A DNA stretch of 64,000 bases from Eulemur rufifrons (taxonomy: Eukaryota; Chordata; Mammalia; Primates; Lemuridae). Numbering within the stretch: the first letter of the stretch is position 1; every line of letters starts with the position of its first letter. The position numbers were made by a program, and so were the translations under genes. Shown here piece by piece: positions 11,630 through 24,138 of this stretch. The stretch is from the NCBI RefSeq assembly GCF_041146395.1, contig NC_090984.1:85571114-85635113 (forward strand), in the 5' to 3' direction. Under the pieces are notes generated by a model that was not told the origin of the DNA, ran no database searches, and saw only the letters and a list, made by a program, of their open reading frames with translations.

Positions 11630-13150
11630 AGAAAAATGAGGAATCCACTACAGGAAGAAAAAAAGAATTTAGAGGCCTTGAATCAATTTTAATGGAAGTC
11701 ACAATAGAGAACAAAGGATCAAAAATATAAAAACTGGAGGACATTAATGAAGAACTGGAAATTTCCAGCTCTCTTCTTGGGCTTAAAGAGTTTGAGAAAA
11801 GAGCTGATAGAAGAGAAATCTGAACATTTAAAACAAGTTGAGCTGATAGTTGGCTTTATAAGAAAGATTCAATCTTTAGAAGATGCATCGAAACACATAA
11901 AATTTCAAGTAGCAGTCACCAAAACAGCTTTCATAATACCTGACAAGAATGAAAACAACTTCAGAATCACGAAAAGATGCTTTGGATTAAAATTTTGACC
12001 TTCAAGAAAGCATAAAGCTGTATTCACAACAGGCTGAAGAATGGAAAGGAAGATCAAGTGAACTTACCCAACAGAAAAAAGTTAGAAACACTAAAGTGAA
12101 AATGGGACAAGTGACAAGTTCTAAATGATAAAGAAAGTCAGAGCAAGCCTCTGGATGAACATGTGCTAAAAATGAGAGATTGGGCTGTCGTTTCTGGAGA
12201 AGAAGACTTAGAATGGTAGGAACTTGAAATTGGATGTAATGAAGATAAACCAAAAGGAGTTTGAAGAAATGGATTGGTACAGCTGAGTTACTTATTTAAA
12301 ACCTCTTGAAAAAAAAAAAAAAAAAGAAACCCAATTGTACACCAAATTAACTAAAGAAAGTAAATTAATTGATGCACTTAAACATCATATTAAAAGTCTC
12401 CAAATGAGTAAATGCCATTGCAATTAGGAAAAAAAAAAACCAACAACAAAAAACCAAAACCCAGGAAGGGAGAGGCCCAAGCTCTGGCAGAAACTTCAAG
12501 TTCTTTCAGAATTGCATCAAGGAAAAGAAATGAATTTTCACCAAAAAACAATTTAGAGATAATTTGCCCTGTAAATATAGAGAATTTCTCCAAAGCAGAT
12601 ATAAAGATCAGTCATGCATGTGAAGAGCTGAACACCTATAAAATAGAAACCAAAATTCTTTCAGAAAAATTCTAAAAAACGGCTGGCTATTATCAAAACT
12701 AGTTTATTCCCAATAAAAGAAAGGCTTATGGTGATGAGTTGAGAGCTCAGTTGGCTGAGAGAAACCTTGATAATTTAAGAAGAAAAAAATGCATGTGTTT
12801 AAATATTTGGAAAAGGATCTTTACGTTCCTGACATTCCAAATGGAATATTTGACAGAGGCCCAAAAGGATCACTATGGAATTCTCTGAATGAACAAGATC
12901 TCTGAGGGAGAAGAAATATAATGTCATGGAGATCCAGGGTCCAGTGTCCTGTGTGGATCATATGCACCCCCATAGGGTCAGGATCCCAGAAGAAGGATCC
13001 TTCCATCAGACCAACTCCATCTTGAAATGGATCTTCCACAGGAGCAACAGAGACTTGTGCTGGTGTTCTTCACGCTAACAGACACTCAGAGTCTTCTTTT
13101 GGTTCAACTTCCCACCTGAATTGGGAGTCTCTGGTCCAGATGGTTCTTCT
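11630..13150 (+). pseudogene. Decayed retrocopy of the CTAGE / MIA2 (cTAGE5) coiled-coil gene
   Basis: In shifting + strand frames the translation follows the coiled-coil part of cTAGE5/MIA2, an ER-exit-site protein that works with TANGO1 in export of bulky cargo such as collagen. Visible blocks in the right order are IQSLEDASKHIKFQVA (around 11870-11925), a 'LKMRDWA' block near 12165, a 'PKG' block near 12250, 'HIKSLQ' near 12385, 'KISHACEELNTYK' near 12605, 'ERNLDNLR' near 12760 and 'LEKDLYVPDIPNGIF' near 12810-12855. Introns are absent between blocks that I expect to lie on several exons. At least five frame changes and several stops break it, and A-rich insertions lie at about 12308 and 12430. 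CTAGE genes have many retrocopies in primates. This one is clearly dead. I cannot see a poly(A) tail or a target-site duplication, so the 3' limit is approximate. Confidence 0.8.
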
Positions 13151-13480
13151 CTCATCCTCCTGTCAGAGGTTAGATGTTACAGAGGGCACAGAAAAACCCA
13201 AGGACACAATACATTGCTTTCCAACCCCTTGCTGTAACTTCATCATTGAAAGCTCCTACCTATGGTGTGCTGGGGGTAGCGCTCAGGAGCTAGGAAGAGA
13301 TGATTGTACATATCTCTTCCCAACTTTATATTTAGTGCTGTCACACGAGTAGCTTGCAATTGACCACGATGGGAGTATTTATACCACAAAATAGGCAAAT
13401 GCTCTATAAATCAGAGTTTCCTCCGCATAGCCCACCCTCACCCCCAAGACCCATTTTATCAGCACACCCTGTCCCTATGG

Positions 13481-13813
13481 CAGTAATTCTTCATTGTTCA
13501 TGTTCATCAGAATCACAGAAGCCTGGGCTCCTCCTCCCAGAGATTCTGATTCCATTGGTCTGGGGCAGTGACTAATCATCCTACCTTTTTTTTTTTTTTT
13601 TTTGAGATAGGGTCTCGCTCTGTCACCCTGGGTAGAGTACATTGGCGTCATCATAGCTCACTGCAACCTCCAACTCCTGGCCCTCAAGCAATCCTCCTGC
13701 ATCAGCCTCCCAGAGTGCTAGGATTACAGACATGAGCCACCACGCCCCGTATATCCTATCTTTCAAAAGCTCCCTAGGTGATTATAATGAGCAACCAAGG
13801 TTGAGAATCACTG
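13481..13813 (+). mobile_element. MER5A (hAT-Charlie MITE), split by an Alu
   Basis: Left end 'cagtaattcttc' and right end 'ttgagaatcactg' are inverted repeats. The interior has 'cagaatcacagaagcctggg', 'agagattctgattccattgg' and, after the Alu, 'aaagctccctaggtgatta', which is the MER5A palindrome. It is a non-autonomous hAT element. Orientation is nominal because the element is nearly palindromic. Confidence 0.8.
13586..13752 (-). mobile_element. Alu with internal deletion, antisense, inside MER5A
   Basis: A T16 tract, the antisense left arm, then a direct jump to the end of the other arm ('cagcctcccagagtgctagg'), so about 130 bases between homologous arm positions are missing. The flanks ATCCTACC (13578-13585) and ATCCTATC (13753-13760) look like a target-site duplication. 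It is younger than the MER5A it splits. Confidence 0.8.
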
Positions 13814-13974
13814 CCTGTAAATACTTTCAACCAACCTTTGATCTGTGTATTGTGGAAGAGCCCTTTCTAAATTACCTTAACATTTCTTTAAGGAAAAACA
13901 AATCTACCTTGAGTTCTGAGTTCTTATCTACTGGGACCTTTCTCTCCTGAGGCAAGGAAAGACTAGCATTTTAA

Positions 13975-14284
<310 letters not shown>

Positions 14285-14451
14285 ACTTTGGTGTTACTAG
14301 CTTTCCTTCCCATCAGATATGTTTTCACAGAATGATTCTTTATATCAGATGCTGCTTTTGACATAAGTCTTTGGCACTAACTCATTTTAAATTGGTGGTA
14401 CCTTTTCTTTTTTACATAACACTTTTAAATCTTTCAGGCAAAAGTAAAAGG

Positions 14452-14742
14452 CTTTCTTTTTTTGAGACAAGGTCTTGCTCTGTCACCTGGGGTAGAGTGT
14501 GGTGGCATTATCATAGCTCACTGCAACCTCCAACTCCTGGGCTCCAGCAATTCTCCTACCTCAGCCTTCCAAGTACCTAGGACTATAGGCACGTGGCATC
14601 ATGCCCAGCTAATTTTGTATTTTTTGTAGAAATGGGGTCTTGCTCTTGCTCAGGTTGGTCTCAAACTCCTGTCCTCAAACAATCTTCCCGCTTTGGCCTC
14701 ACAAAAGTTTAGGATTACCAGTGTGAGCCACAGCACCAGACC
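14452..14742 (-). mobile_element. Alu, antisense, full length
   Basis: A complete dimer in antisense. Target-site duplication AGTAAAAGG is at 14443-14451 and 14743-14751. Confidence 0.95.
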
Positions 14743-15634
14743 AGTAAAAGGTTGTAATGATTATTTAGCTTTTTGTTTACAGCTTGCTGAGGCATCATTA
14801 GTCCTAGTAATATGTTTGAAAGTTATTTTGCATGAAGCAGAAGGCTCAAGAATTTGGGCACCAGACAATGTCTTTGCCAGATCTCCATAAAGACACAGGA
14901 TGGAATTGTGTGGGTTTCTCCCTATGTATTTCTTGGCTCCCTGGGTCCTCCATGGTGCTTGGTCACTGAGTTGCATTGCTTTGTAATAGGTCAGCCATGT
15001 GTTTCTGTGCTTTATTTGTGTACAACTCTGGAGGGTATGGAACCAACTAGAAAGGAAGCTGACAGGAGGATGATTTAGGGGTGAGAAGAGAACTTTGATA
15101 TTCTGTCTTGTTGCCAGTTCTGTGTGTGCTCTTCAAAGCAATACGGAAGCATTTGCCCCTAGAGTTCAAACTCCAGGTGGCCTATAAATGCCTGGAATTT
15201 CTTATTTTCTTCTCAGTGGAAAAATAGAGCAGTAATGCCAGGGTAAGTAGAAACAGAAATCATAGCTTCATTTCCTCCACTTAATGAAGAATTATCAGTT
15301 TTATACGGTAAGACTTTTACATGTTTAGCTAATAGTATCTATGTTTCACAAAAGCTTTGGAATAAGAAGTGAAAATAAGAAAGAACCTAATTTTTTTTTT
15401 TGCATCACCTCAATATTAATAAGGTAATAAACAAGTTAATTGGTTTTCTTCTCAAGGGTATTCGCATCACAATTGTTCCTAAATTTTTTAAGTGATAAAT
15501 TTGCATTTTTACATTTATGAAATATATCTGAGATGCAAAAAATTTCAGAGTAATTTTACAAATATCCGTGCATTCACTAGTTAGGTTTTTAAAAATATTA
15601 ACAGCCATATTTCATTCAGATATTTTCTTTCCTA

Positions 15635-15793
<159 letters not shown>

Positions 15794-15799
15794 TTACAG

Positions 15800-16215
15800 A
15801 TACAATTGGAGTCCTCCTGTGTGCCCCAGTCCAGTTCTGTTCTTTCTCCTTTTTTCTCCCTAGAGGTAACTATTATTCTGAAGTTGTTTTGGACCTTTCT
15901 CACCCATGTCTTTGCACTTTTATTGCAATTGTAGCTGTTCATAGCAATACCTAGCATTGCTGTATGTGTGTGTTTTGTGTGTTTTTAAGATATATACAGT
16001 GGTAACATAATAGTGTTATTGTTCTGAAATTTGCTTTTGTCACTTTAATAAAATGTTTTCTGAGAATTATTCATATAGATACATATAGGTCTAGATCATT
16101 CATTTTAACTGCTGTTTCTTATTCCATTGTATGAACATACCCCATATAGTCATCTATCCCCTATTTGTCCAGATCCCCCTTTTTCTATTTTTCTCCCAAT
16201 AAATGGGACAAGTAA
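15800..16215 (-). mobile_element. L1M fragment, antisense
   Basis: Words such as 'gcttttgtcactttaataaa', 'ttcattttaactgctgtttc' and 'cattgtatgaacataccc' are the antisense of an old L1 3' region. Boundaries are approximate. A purine-only stretch (GA-rich, 16340-16422) follows. Confidence 0.5.
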
Positions 16216-16339
16216 TATACAGAGAAAAAATAGTTTACATTTTCTTAAGTATTTGAAAATGGCTTTTAAAAAATGATTAGCTACTCATCAGTTCTGCCCT
16301 GGTTTAAATTTGACTGATGGTCCCATTAGAATGACAGGG

Positions 16340-16422
16340 AATAAAAGAGGTGAGGGGGTGGAAAAAGAGAAGAAGAAAGATATAAAGAAAAAGAGAACTA
16401 AAAAGAAAAAAAGAAAGAGCGG
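16340..16422 (+). repeat. Polypurine (GA-rich) tract
   Basis: About 80 bases almost wholly A and G on the + strand (gaggtgaggg...aaagaaagagcggg), interrupted by a few pyrimidines. A low-complexity tract that could adopt H-DNA. No function is inferred. Confidence 0.75.
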
Positions 16423-16496
16423 GAGCTCAGATTGGGATAAAATGTAAAATTGTCAGGTTCAGTTGCTACCTGAATGAATATTAAATTGTGCTTTTA

Positions 16497-16786
16497 GGAG
16501 GCTGGGGGTGGTGACTCACGCCTGTAATCCTAGCACTCTGGGAGGCCGAGGTGGGAGGATCGCTTGAGTTTAGGAGATCAGCCTGAGCAAGAGCGAGACT
16601 CTGTCTCTACTAAAATAGAAAAATTATCTGGGCATGGTGGCGTGGGCCTGTAGTCTCTGGCGACTGAGGCAGAAGGATCTCTTGAGCCCAGGAGTTTGAG
16701 GTTGCAATGAGGTATAATGACGATGACAGCTGCATTCTACCCGGGGCAACAGAGCAAGACTCTGTCGCAAAAAAAAATAAAAAATG
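16497..16786 (+). mobile_element. Alu, sense, full length
   Basis: A dimer with strepsirrhine-like arm words ('agcctgagcaagagcgag', 'aatcctagcactctggga'). Exact 15-bp target-site duplication TAAATTGTGCTTTTA is at 16482-16496 and 16787-16801. Confidence 0.95.
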
Positions 16787-17482
16787 TAAATTGTGCTTTT
16801 AAAACAAATAAGAGGCCAGGCAAAACAAACAAAAACAAATAAGAAAACAACCCTTGCCACAAACTCATTAAAATGTAATTTAATGAGCTTTGGGTCAGTG
16901 ACCAAAAAAAAAAAGGAAAAGAAAAGTAATTTAATAATTTTTAAAAGATTCACGTAATTTATCTTTTACAGCAATGTGCAAATTACACTCCTATCCATGA
17001 TAATATGGTCTAATATGTTAACATTTGGCATTACACTCTCTGGAGAGAAGATTTAAGTCATCTTACCTTTGAAAAGGCACCAAGAAAACTGTGCGCCTTT
17101 GGAAAGGCCAACAAGATTCACTCCAGCAACATTCTGGTAATGAAAACTAGTTAACTATTCAGGGAAGGATCACACAGCTACTGCCTTTGGGGAGGGTCAT
17201 ACTTTTTAATTTTGTTCCCTTTATGTAAAATTGACAAATGTGTTACGTTAAATATCATCGCACTTAAAGAAAAAGTATTTTTACCTCCCAATAGGTGGAT
17301 GTAGTAAATGAAATTGTTTTCGATTATTCATCCACTCACTGATTCAACAAATCAGTAGTGTATACCCTTACCGAGCTCATATAGGAAGAGCAGTAGCTTC
17401 ATATGTAGAAAAATTACATCAAGATATTTTATATGGAATACCAAAGGGGAAACAAAGGATACCAGGAGATCATAGATCTTGG

Positions 17483-17804
17483 GGCCAGGTCTGGTGGCTC
17501 ACGCCTGTAATCCTAGCACTCTGGCATGGGGAGGTAGGAGGATCACTTGAAGTCAGGAGTTCGAGACCAGCCTCAGCACGAGTGAGACCCCCATCTCTAC
17601 TAAAAACAGAAAGAAATTAGCTGGACAACTAAAAACAGAAAAAATTAGCCGAGAGTGGTGACACACGCCTGTAGTCCTAGATACTCAGAAGGCTGAGGCA
17701 GGAGGATTGCTTGAGTCCAGGAGTCTGTGGTTGCAGTGAGCTAGGCCACAGCACTCTAGCCCAGACAACAGAGTGAGACTCTGTCTTAAAAAAAAAAAAA
17801 AGAG
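17483..17804 (+). mobile_element. Alu of strepsirrhine (AluL-like) type, sense
   Basis: The region between the arms carries '...agaaattagctggacaac' followed by a second 'taaaaacagaaaaaattagcc'. This is the sense copy of the lemur/loris middle-linker duplication. Target-site duplication AGATCATAGATCTTGG (17467-17482) versus AGATCACAGATTTTGG (17805-17820). Confidence 0.92.
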
Positions 17805-17820
17805 AGATCACAGATTTTGG

Positions 17821-18703
17821 CAATGACTAATTTGTTTAGGGAGTCAGGGAAGAAGTCACGGGCAGCGATACTGCAGCAGTGGATGGAAACATGTTGGTGT
17901 GAATCTGAATTGCAGTGCTTGCCTCTTTCCTGGACCACTTGGATCACCACTCAAATATCAAGTGAAGAGCAATGGTGGAAACGGAAGAGATGATGAATGC
18001 CAATTTAACTCATTTCATACTTTGGATCACCTCTTGGAAGGATGGCTTAGCCAATAATTTTGGAGCTTGAAAAACATTTTTTTCTGTGATGTTCCAATAG
18101 GGCTTTTATCATCAGAACAGAACTTCCTCCTCAAATCAGGAAGTTAAGAATCGGATGTACCAACCCATAGAATAACACAGATGTGAAAACATATTTAGGA
18201 TGTTTTTGAGAAGTAGTTAATGAACTTAAGAATGGAACTAATATTCACACATATTAATCACACATTAGTTTTATTCATAGGACAGAGCTCTAGAGTTTTG
18301 CTGGTATTGGAAATGTAAAAGAGAAATTGCACGCAGCCATGTGAAAGTGGTCCTTGAGTAGCAGGGGCTGGAGGAAAGAGCTGAGAAAGGGAGAAGATTC
18401 AAACCTACACTCGCTATGCGGAGACTGGAGTGATATCATGCCTTCTTCTTAGCCAGTGACGACTATAAAAGTCAAGCCTTTTGTACGAAAGTCAAAAAAT
18501 AGGGGAGATATGGCAGAAAAGAGAAAAAAGTTTACAGAAAGCTAGAGAAGTGCAGCAACAGTAAAAGTAACAGCAGAAGCCTCAGGAGCAATGGGGCAGG
18601 AGCAGATGATCTGGGTGTGGAAATGTCAAATCCCAGGTAAGAAAACCAGAGTAGCTCTGAACGAGGGGGAGCCATGAGATGCTCACACCCTCAGTAATTT
18701 TAT
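17821..18703. other. Stretch without recognised feature
   Basis: Mixed-composition sequence between two young Alus. No repeat family, RNA gene or protein signature recognised. Short open frames only. Confidence 0.4.
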
Positions 18704-19050
18704 TTGTTTGTTTGGTTTTTTTTGTTGTTGAGACAGAGTCTCACTTTGTTGCCCAGGCTAGAGTGAGTGCCGTGGCGTCAGCTTAGCTCACAGCAACCTC
18801 AGACTCCTCTGCTTAAGCGATCCTACTATTTCAGCCTCCCAAGTAGCTGGGACTACAGGCATGCGCCACTATGCCCGGCTAATTTTTTTCTATATAGATT
18901 TTTAGTTGTCCATATAATGTCTTTCTATTTTTAGTAGAGACGGGGTCTCGCTCTTGCTCAGGCTGATCTCGAACTCCTGACCTCGAGTGATCCACCCACC
19001 TCAGCCTCCCAGAGTGCTAGGATTACAGGCGTGAGCCACCGCGCCCGGCC
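18704..19050 (-). mobile_element. Full-length strepsirrhine AluL-type element, antisense
   Basis: One of the two best-preserved lineage markers in the window. Left arm 'gtgagtgccgtggcgtcagc', middle segment 'tagttgtccatataatgtc' and intact end 'accgcgcccggcc'. Exact 15-bp target-site duplication CCTCAGTAATTTTAT at 18689-18703 and 19051-19065. The element is CpG-rich and little decayed, so it is comparatively young. Confidence 0.97.
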
Positions 19051-19065
19051 CCTCAGTAATTTTAT

Positions 19066-20075
19066 AAGGTCATCATTATGCTACTTTGGTGGCACACTTT
19101 GGTTTTGTTGAGGGGAGAGACATCCACAGAAGGGACAAAAGAGGCTCAATTTAATAATACACATGTGCATTACTGTTCTGATTGTGCCTTGCTGAACGCA
19201 TCCAAAAATACATATGGCTCAGCAATCCCAGGAAGGGGCAAAGACTGAGGTTCGGTGAAAGGTCAGTGCGATTCTCTGTCAGAGTGACAGTGAGCTATGA
19301 TACGGTGGCGTGAAACGGCCTATATGGTGCGTTCACAAGGAGCCAAATTACCATAAAAATTTCCAAGGAAAATATCTGAAGGCAACCCTAGTTCTGGCTC
19401 AATACTAACTGACAAAACAAATGATTGTTTTTGTAATGAAATGCTGATATCTGAGTTCTGTACTTTTTGAAAAGTGTCTTTGATATTTCAAAGCAAGACT
19501 TGGCATTAAAAGCATAGTTATGCCTGTTAAGAAAATGTCAGCAAATCCTAAAACTGCATAATAAGTTGCTGGCTTTTTTTATAGAACCCAATGCTGAGTA
19601 AAATCTATCCCCTGGACCATTTTAGCAAGCTGATGTAACCAGGTTGTTTTGGCCAGGCAGCTTCTCCTCTACTGTAGCAGGTGCCTGAGCATTAGGTGTG
19701 CCAGGGCTCCAGAAGAGCAAGGGAAGCTGGGGCGTCTTGTGCTCATGCTGCAGGCTCGCCCAAATTAAATTTCAATGATTGGAAAATGTCATTTTCTTAA
19801 AGATTTCAAAATGTCACATGAGTTCCTACTCATTTCTTTAGAGAACACATCTTGTGCATTAATAGACACAGATTTTTTTTTCCCTGTACTGATTTTATCA
19901 ACTTCAATTTGTTTAGGATTATTCTGGAAGCACAGCAAAGCAAAATTATTTTATTACTAGACAATTGTAGAGCTGGCCTCCAAAGGAGTAGGTTAGTGTC
20001 TTTTCTCGCTACATTTCATTTTCTATGCAACATATCAGAATCAAATAAAAATATAAAATGTATATCAGGATGTTT
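19066..20075. other. Stretch without recognised feature
   Basis: No repeat family, RNA gene or coding signature recognised. The open frames near 19775-19960 and 19852-20151 are short, and the second runs into the T tract of the next Alu. Confidence 0.4.
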
Positions 20076-20085
20076 TCAGCTACAA

Positions 20086-20377
20086 TTTTTTTTTTTTTTT
20101 TTTTTTTTAGAGGCAAGGTCTTACTCTGTCACCCATGCTGGAGTGCAGTAGCTCATTGCAGCCTGGAACTCCTGGGCTCAGGTGATCCTCCTGCCTCAGC
20201 CTCTTGAGTAGCTGATAGTAGAGGCATATGCTACCACACCCAGCTAATTTAAAAAAATTTTTTTGTAGAGTCAGGGTCTTGCTATATTGCCCAGGTTGGT
20301 CTCATACTCCTGGCCACAAGTGATACTCCCACTTCAGCCTCCCACAGTGCTGGGATTATAGGCATCACACCCAGCTC
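20086..20377 (-). mobile_element. Alu (J-like), antisense
   Basis: A long T tract then an antisense dimer with a partially deleted left arm. Target-site duplication TCAGCTACAA at 20076-20085 and 20378-20387. Confidence 0.92.
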
Positions 20378-20429
20378 TCAGCTACAAAATTTTTAAAAAG
20401 CTTTATAAATGACTTAAATAGTAATGGAA

Positions 20430-21165
20430 TTTATTGTCTCATATAACAAGAAGTCTGAAGGACTGGTTAAATCCGAGGTTCCATGATGTCTTCAGCCTCA
20501 GGTAACTTCCATCCTTCTACTTTTTCATCCTTCTGTGTTTCCTCAGCGGACTCCGCTCATGGGCCCTAGATGGCAGCCACAGTTCCAGATACCACATTCC
20601 AGACACAATGACATCTAGCAGTAGATAAGGGACCGTTTCTTCTTGTATGTTTCTTTTTCTCATTGTTGGCAAATACAATTTTATTTAGGGAAGTAATGCT
20701 TTTCAACAGAAAATGAATATCTCTTTTTAAGGGTAAGAAAGGCTTTTTCCAGAAACATCTCCACAGACTTCCCATTACATTTTATTGGCTAGAGTTGCAT
20801 CACACTCCCATACCTGAAGCAGTCACTGACAAGGATATTGGGAGCACACTGATCACCTTAGACCAGGGTTTCTCGGCTGTGGCACTATTGACATTTTTGA
20901 TGGGATAATTGTTGTGAAGGACTGAGCTGTGCATTGCAGGCTGTTGAGCAGCATCCCTGGCCTCTCCCTTGGATGTGCCAATAGTGCTTCCCCGCAAGTA
21001 GTGACAACTGGAAATGTCCCCAGACATTGCTGAATGTCCCCCAGGAGGCAAAATCAATCACCCCATTGAGAATCTTTGGCTTAGGTCAATCATTATTCAC
21101 CCCATGGTTCTGGGTCCACCTCCCCTGAAGCACAGAGAGGGTAGCCGAGATCAAAATTCTGTTAA
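20430..21165. repeat. Old dispersed repeat (family not assigned), split by MER20
   Basis: Reads 'tttattgtctcatataacaa', 'ccatgatgtcttcagcctca', 'gatggcagccacagttccag', 'ctctttttaagggtaag', then after MER20 'ggtcaatcattattcacccc'. Related text recurs near 36880-37095 and near 46470 and 46870-46960, so this is a dispersed ancient element present at least three times here. The 69-codon - strand frame inside it has no recognisable domain. Confidence 0.5.
20864..21079 (-). mobile_element. MER20 (hAT-Charlie) element
   Basis: Left end 'cagggtttctcggctgtggc' and right end 'ccattgagaatctttgg' are the inverted ends. The interior has 'actattgacatttttgatgg', 'gcagcatccctggcctctcc' and 'ccagacattgctgaatgtcc'. 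About 216 bp, which is close to full length. It is flanked by CCTTAGAC and GCTTAGGT (6 of 8 match) and interrupts an older repeat. MER20 copies are known to have been co-opted as progesterone-responsive regulatory sites in placental mammals. Nothing here shows that for this copy. Confidence 0.8.
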
Positions 21166-21239
21166 CAAGGATGAAAAGGGGAAATTGCTGTTCAGTAGAC
21201 AGCCCATGGGCAGTGACTCCCTGACCTCCCACCTCTGAG

Positions 21240-24135
21240 CATTTTCTTTCTTGCCATTTTTCAACAAACAGAACAGGGACATATTGAAAGATGTAGGAAT
21301 GAGTTACCTGGCATTATCCAGTGAATGTTAGTCCTTGTCTAAATGCCGTGTGACTAAGATACATATCCCTGTAATCAGTTAGTGACCTAGAAAATTAAAT
21401 CAAGGGTAATTTGTGTTGAAGCATCAAAATCATGACTGGCTAGTTGGCTGGGTTCTGTAGGGTTCAGATTTCCTATTTTTGGTCACATTCTTGCAGCAAT
21501 GTTTTAGATGCTGCCTTTATTCAGGTCTTATTTTTAATGTACAAGACTGTCTATTCATGTTACATTGATTAGTCATCCAGTGGGGATTAACATGTGTGTC
21601 CTGGATTGAAGCTTTTGTTAAGAAAAGGTATAAATATTTCTATTTATTCAACAGATATTTATTGGGTACCTATTACGTGCCAGTCCCGGGTACTGTGAAG
21701 GCAAGTGACTAGGCTGAAATACTACATTGGATAGTTTGGACAGGCTCTGTGAGGCAGTGACATTTCAACGAGACGAGACAGACATGGAGAGAGGCTGAGG
21801 AAAGGGACATGTCTGATTATGACAGGCAAGCGTAAAAAGTTCTGATTTTATTCTAAGAGGAGGGAGAAGGATCAAAGGGCTCAGGGACAATGATGATGAT
21901 GATGATGTGTGTATGTGTGAGCGCACTAGCGCGATGAGCTGCTTTTGTCTGCCTGTTATATGTTTTTGTACTTGGAATGCAGCTGGGTTTAATTCCTTCT
22001 GTGCTATTAGTGGGATATGCAAACCTGCTTTCTCCTTTTGTGATTTTTTTTTTTCTATTTCTTATGGCAGCGTTGCTATTTTGGCTTCTAGTCTCCTATG
22101 CACAGCTCATAAGTGATCTTGTCCTTTATTAAGCCCCAACCTTTGGGTTTAGATCTGGTGTTCCCAGTTTTGTGGCTCCAGGCTCCAGGGTGTGTGGCTT
22201 ATCTGGACCATCTCTTTTGGTCTTACTCCACTGGCTGTGGAGAGAATGTCTCCTGGGGAAACCCCGCTAGGAAGACTTTCCTAGGAGCAAGAAAATCACT
22301 CATCTTTTTCTGTCTCCCTTTCAAAAACTTCTTCCATCTCTCATAACTGCAGGGGTTAAATGATTCTTAATATAGATCGCTATTGTCCTTGCAGAAGAAT
22401 CTTTCTGCACTTAAAAATAAAATCATTCTATCACTATTTATTGGGTACCTTCTGGGTATCAGGAAGCGAGGTTGGCATTGAGATACAGCGATGAATAAAA
22501 CTCAGTCCCGATCCTTTTGAAGCTATCACTCGACAGGAGTTATAATAAATAAAATCTAGTGTAGTTAGTGTCACGAAGGAACTAAACAGCTTTGTGGAAG
22601 AGGATAAGTTTGGGGAGACCAGATAGGATGGCTAATGAAATCTTGGCTTGAAGAGGCTTTAGCTGCCTCCTTATGCCACCCCAAATAAAAATAAAATCTA
22701 GGTAAAAACTGTATCTGCTAGGCAAATGTACATTGTCAAGTTCCCCAGTTTTGCTTCCCCTCCCTCCAGAGTCCCTCTAAATATAAATTCTGGTACCTTC
22801 AGTGCTCTGAGGGGTCTTTAAGCCCACACTTACAGTAGTGTTGGGGGCCAGCCCGGGGAAGAGAGGGAAGAGGAACCTTCCAGGCTGCGGGATCTTGAGA
22901 TGGAACAGAGATTGCCTGACTTGATAGAGGAGCAAACAAAATGCTTTCATTGATTTTCACTGCACTGCACATGAGTTCCATAGAGTACATAGAGATTTTA
23001 TATATAAGAACTGCAGGAACACAGATTATCACCCATGCCTAGAATTCTAGTAAAAACTCAAACATTAAAGAGTGACTTGGAGACCACTGTGACCTGTTAT
23101 CTAATCTGCCCAAGTGTTAGTTTTGATGATAAGAATGTGAAGATTTCAGGGAGGGAACTGCTCTTTTATATGCTATGGGAAGTGAGGTACATGTGGAAAT
23201 TGCTGTGGCCCATTGTCTTGGCAGCATAGACACCATCTTCTGAATGTTGCTGAAAGGTCAAAGGGTGCTGACACCAATGGACTCTCCTGAGGGAATATCG
23301 TGGCCATAGGAGAACTGGAGCATTGATTGGGTTTTCCATCCCTTTCACTGGAGGAGGCTGTCGGTCATGCTCTACATGTATGTCCTTCACTCCCTTTTCT
23401 GTGGGTGCAGGTCACTCTAAGACAAGTTGACCTAAGGGATGTTTTAAAGAAGTTAAAATTATTTTCAAAATTGTCTGTGTATCTATCAGGATGTGTTTTT
23501 TTTTTATGTCTGAGGAGAGAGACTCTTGGTTTTTAGCTTTAATTGGAGTTTTATAGGGGCACAAGATCCAAAAAGAAAAATAAGAACTGTGATTTTCTGG
23601 TATTTTTCTGCTTTCAATACTTATTCAAATTTATGTCCCTCACAATCCGCATCTCAGTTGTGAGATATATATGCCCATGTCTGTTGACAGTCTGCTGCCC
23701 TGGTCCTCCGGCTTCTCTTTAGTTGTTCTGTTTACTGGGGATGCTACTAAATATATATACTCCCATGGCTGAGCAGCCTCTGCCCAGGCCCCGGCTGCCA
23801 CCAAGGTGCTTCCCACACACATAAGCCCAGGTGTAAGCAGTGCTTCAAGCGTGCTCCAATGACTATATTCCAGGCATACTGAAGTGCGTGCCTTACCCTT
23901 GTAAAATTTAAAATTTTGAAAGCACTTTTGCTTCTCTTATTTGATCTTCGGAATAATACAGTCAAATTGGTAGGGAAAGACATTATCACACCCAGTGGCC
24001 TAGGTTCTACAGTGAAGATGGGTCTAGATGCAAAGTCTAATGGAGTCTGCCCCTTGGTTTCTTTTCTTCAGCAGTGGGGGAAGTAAGTTTGGTGAGAATG
24101 AAGGTCTTAGAGGCATGGGGGATGGGGGATGAAAT
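21240..24135. other. Largely single-copy stretch with L2-age fragments
   Basis: Fragments of the old 'tattgggtacctattacgtgccag' type occur at about 21650-21715 and 22430-22640 (the second followed by 'gatacagcgatgaataaaac'), consistent with L2-age sequence. A (GAT)n run lies at about 21891-21908. No coding sequence or RNA gene recognised. Confidence 0.45.
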
Positions 24136-24138
24136 GGG

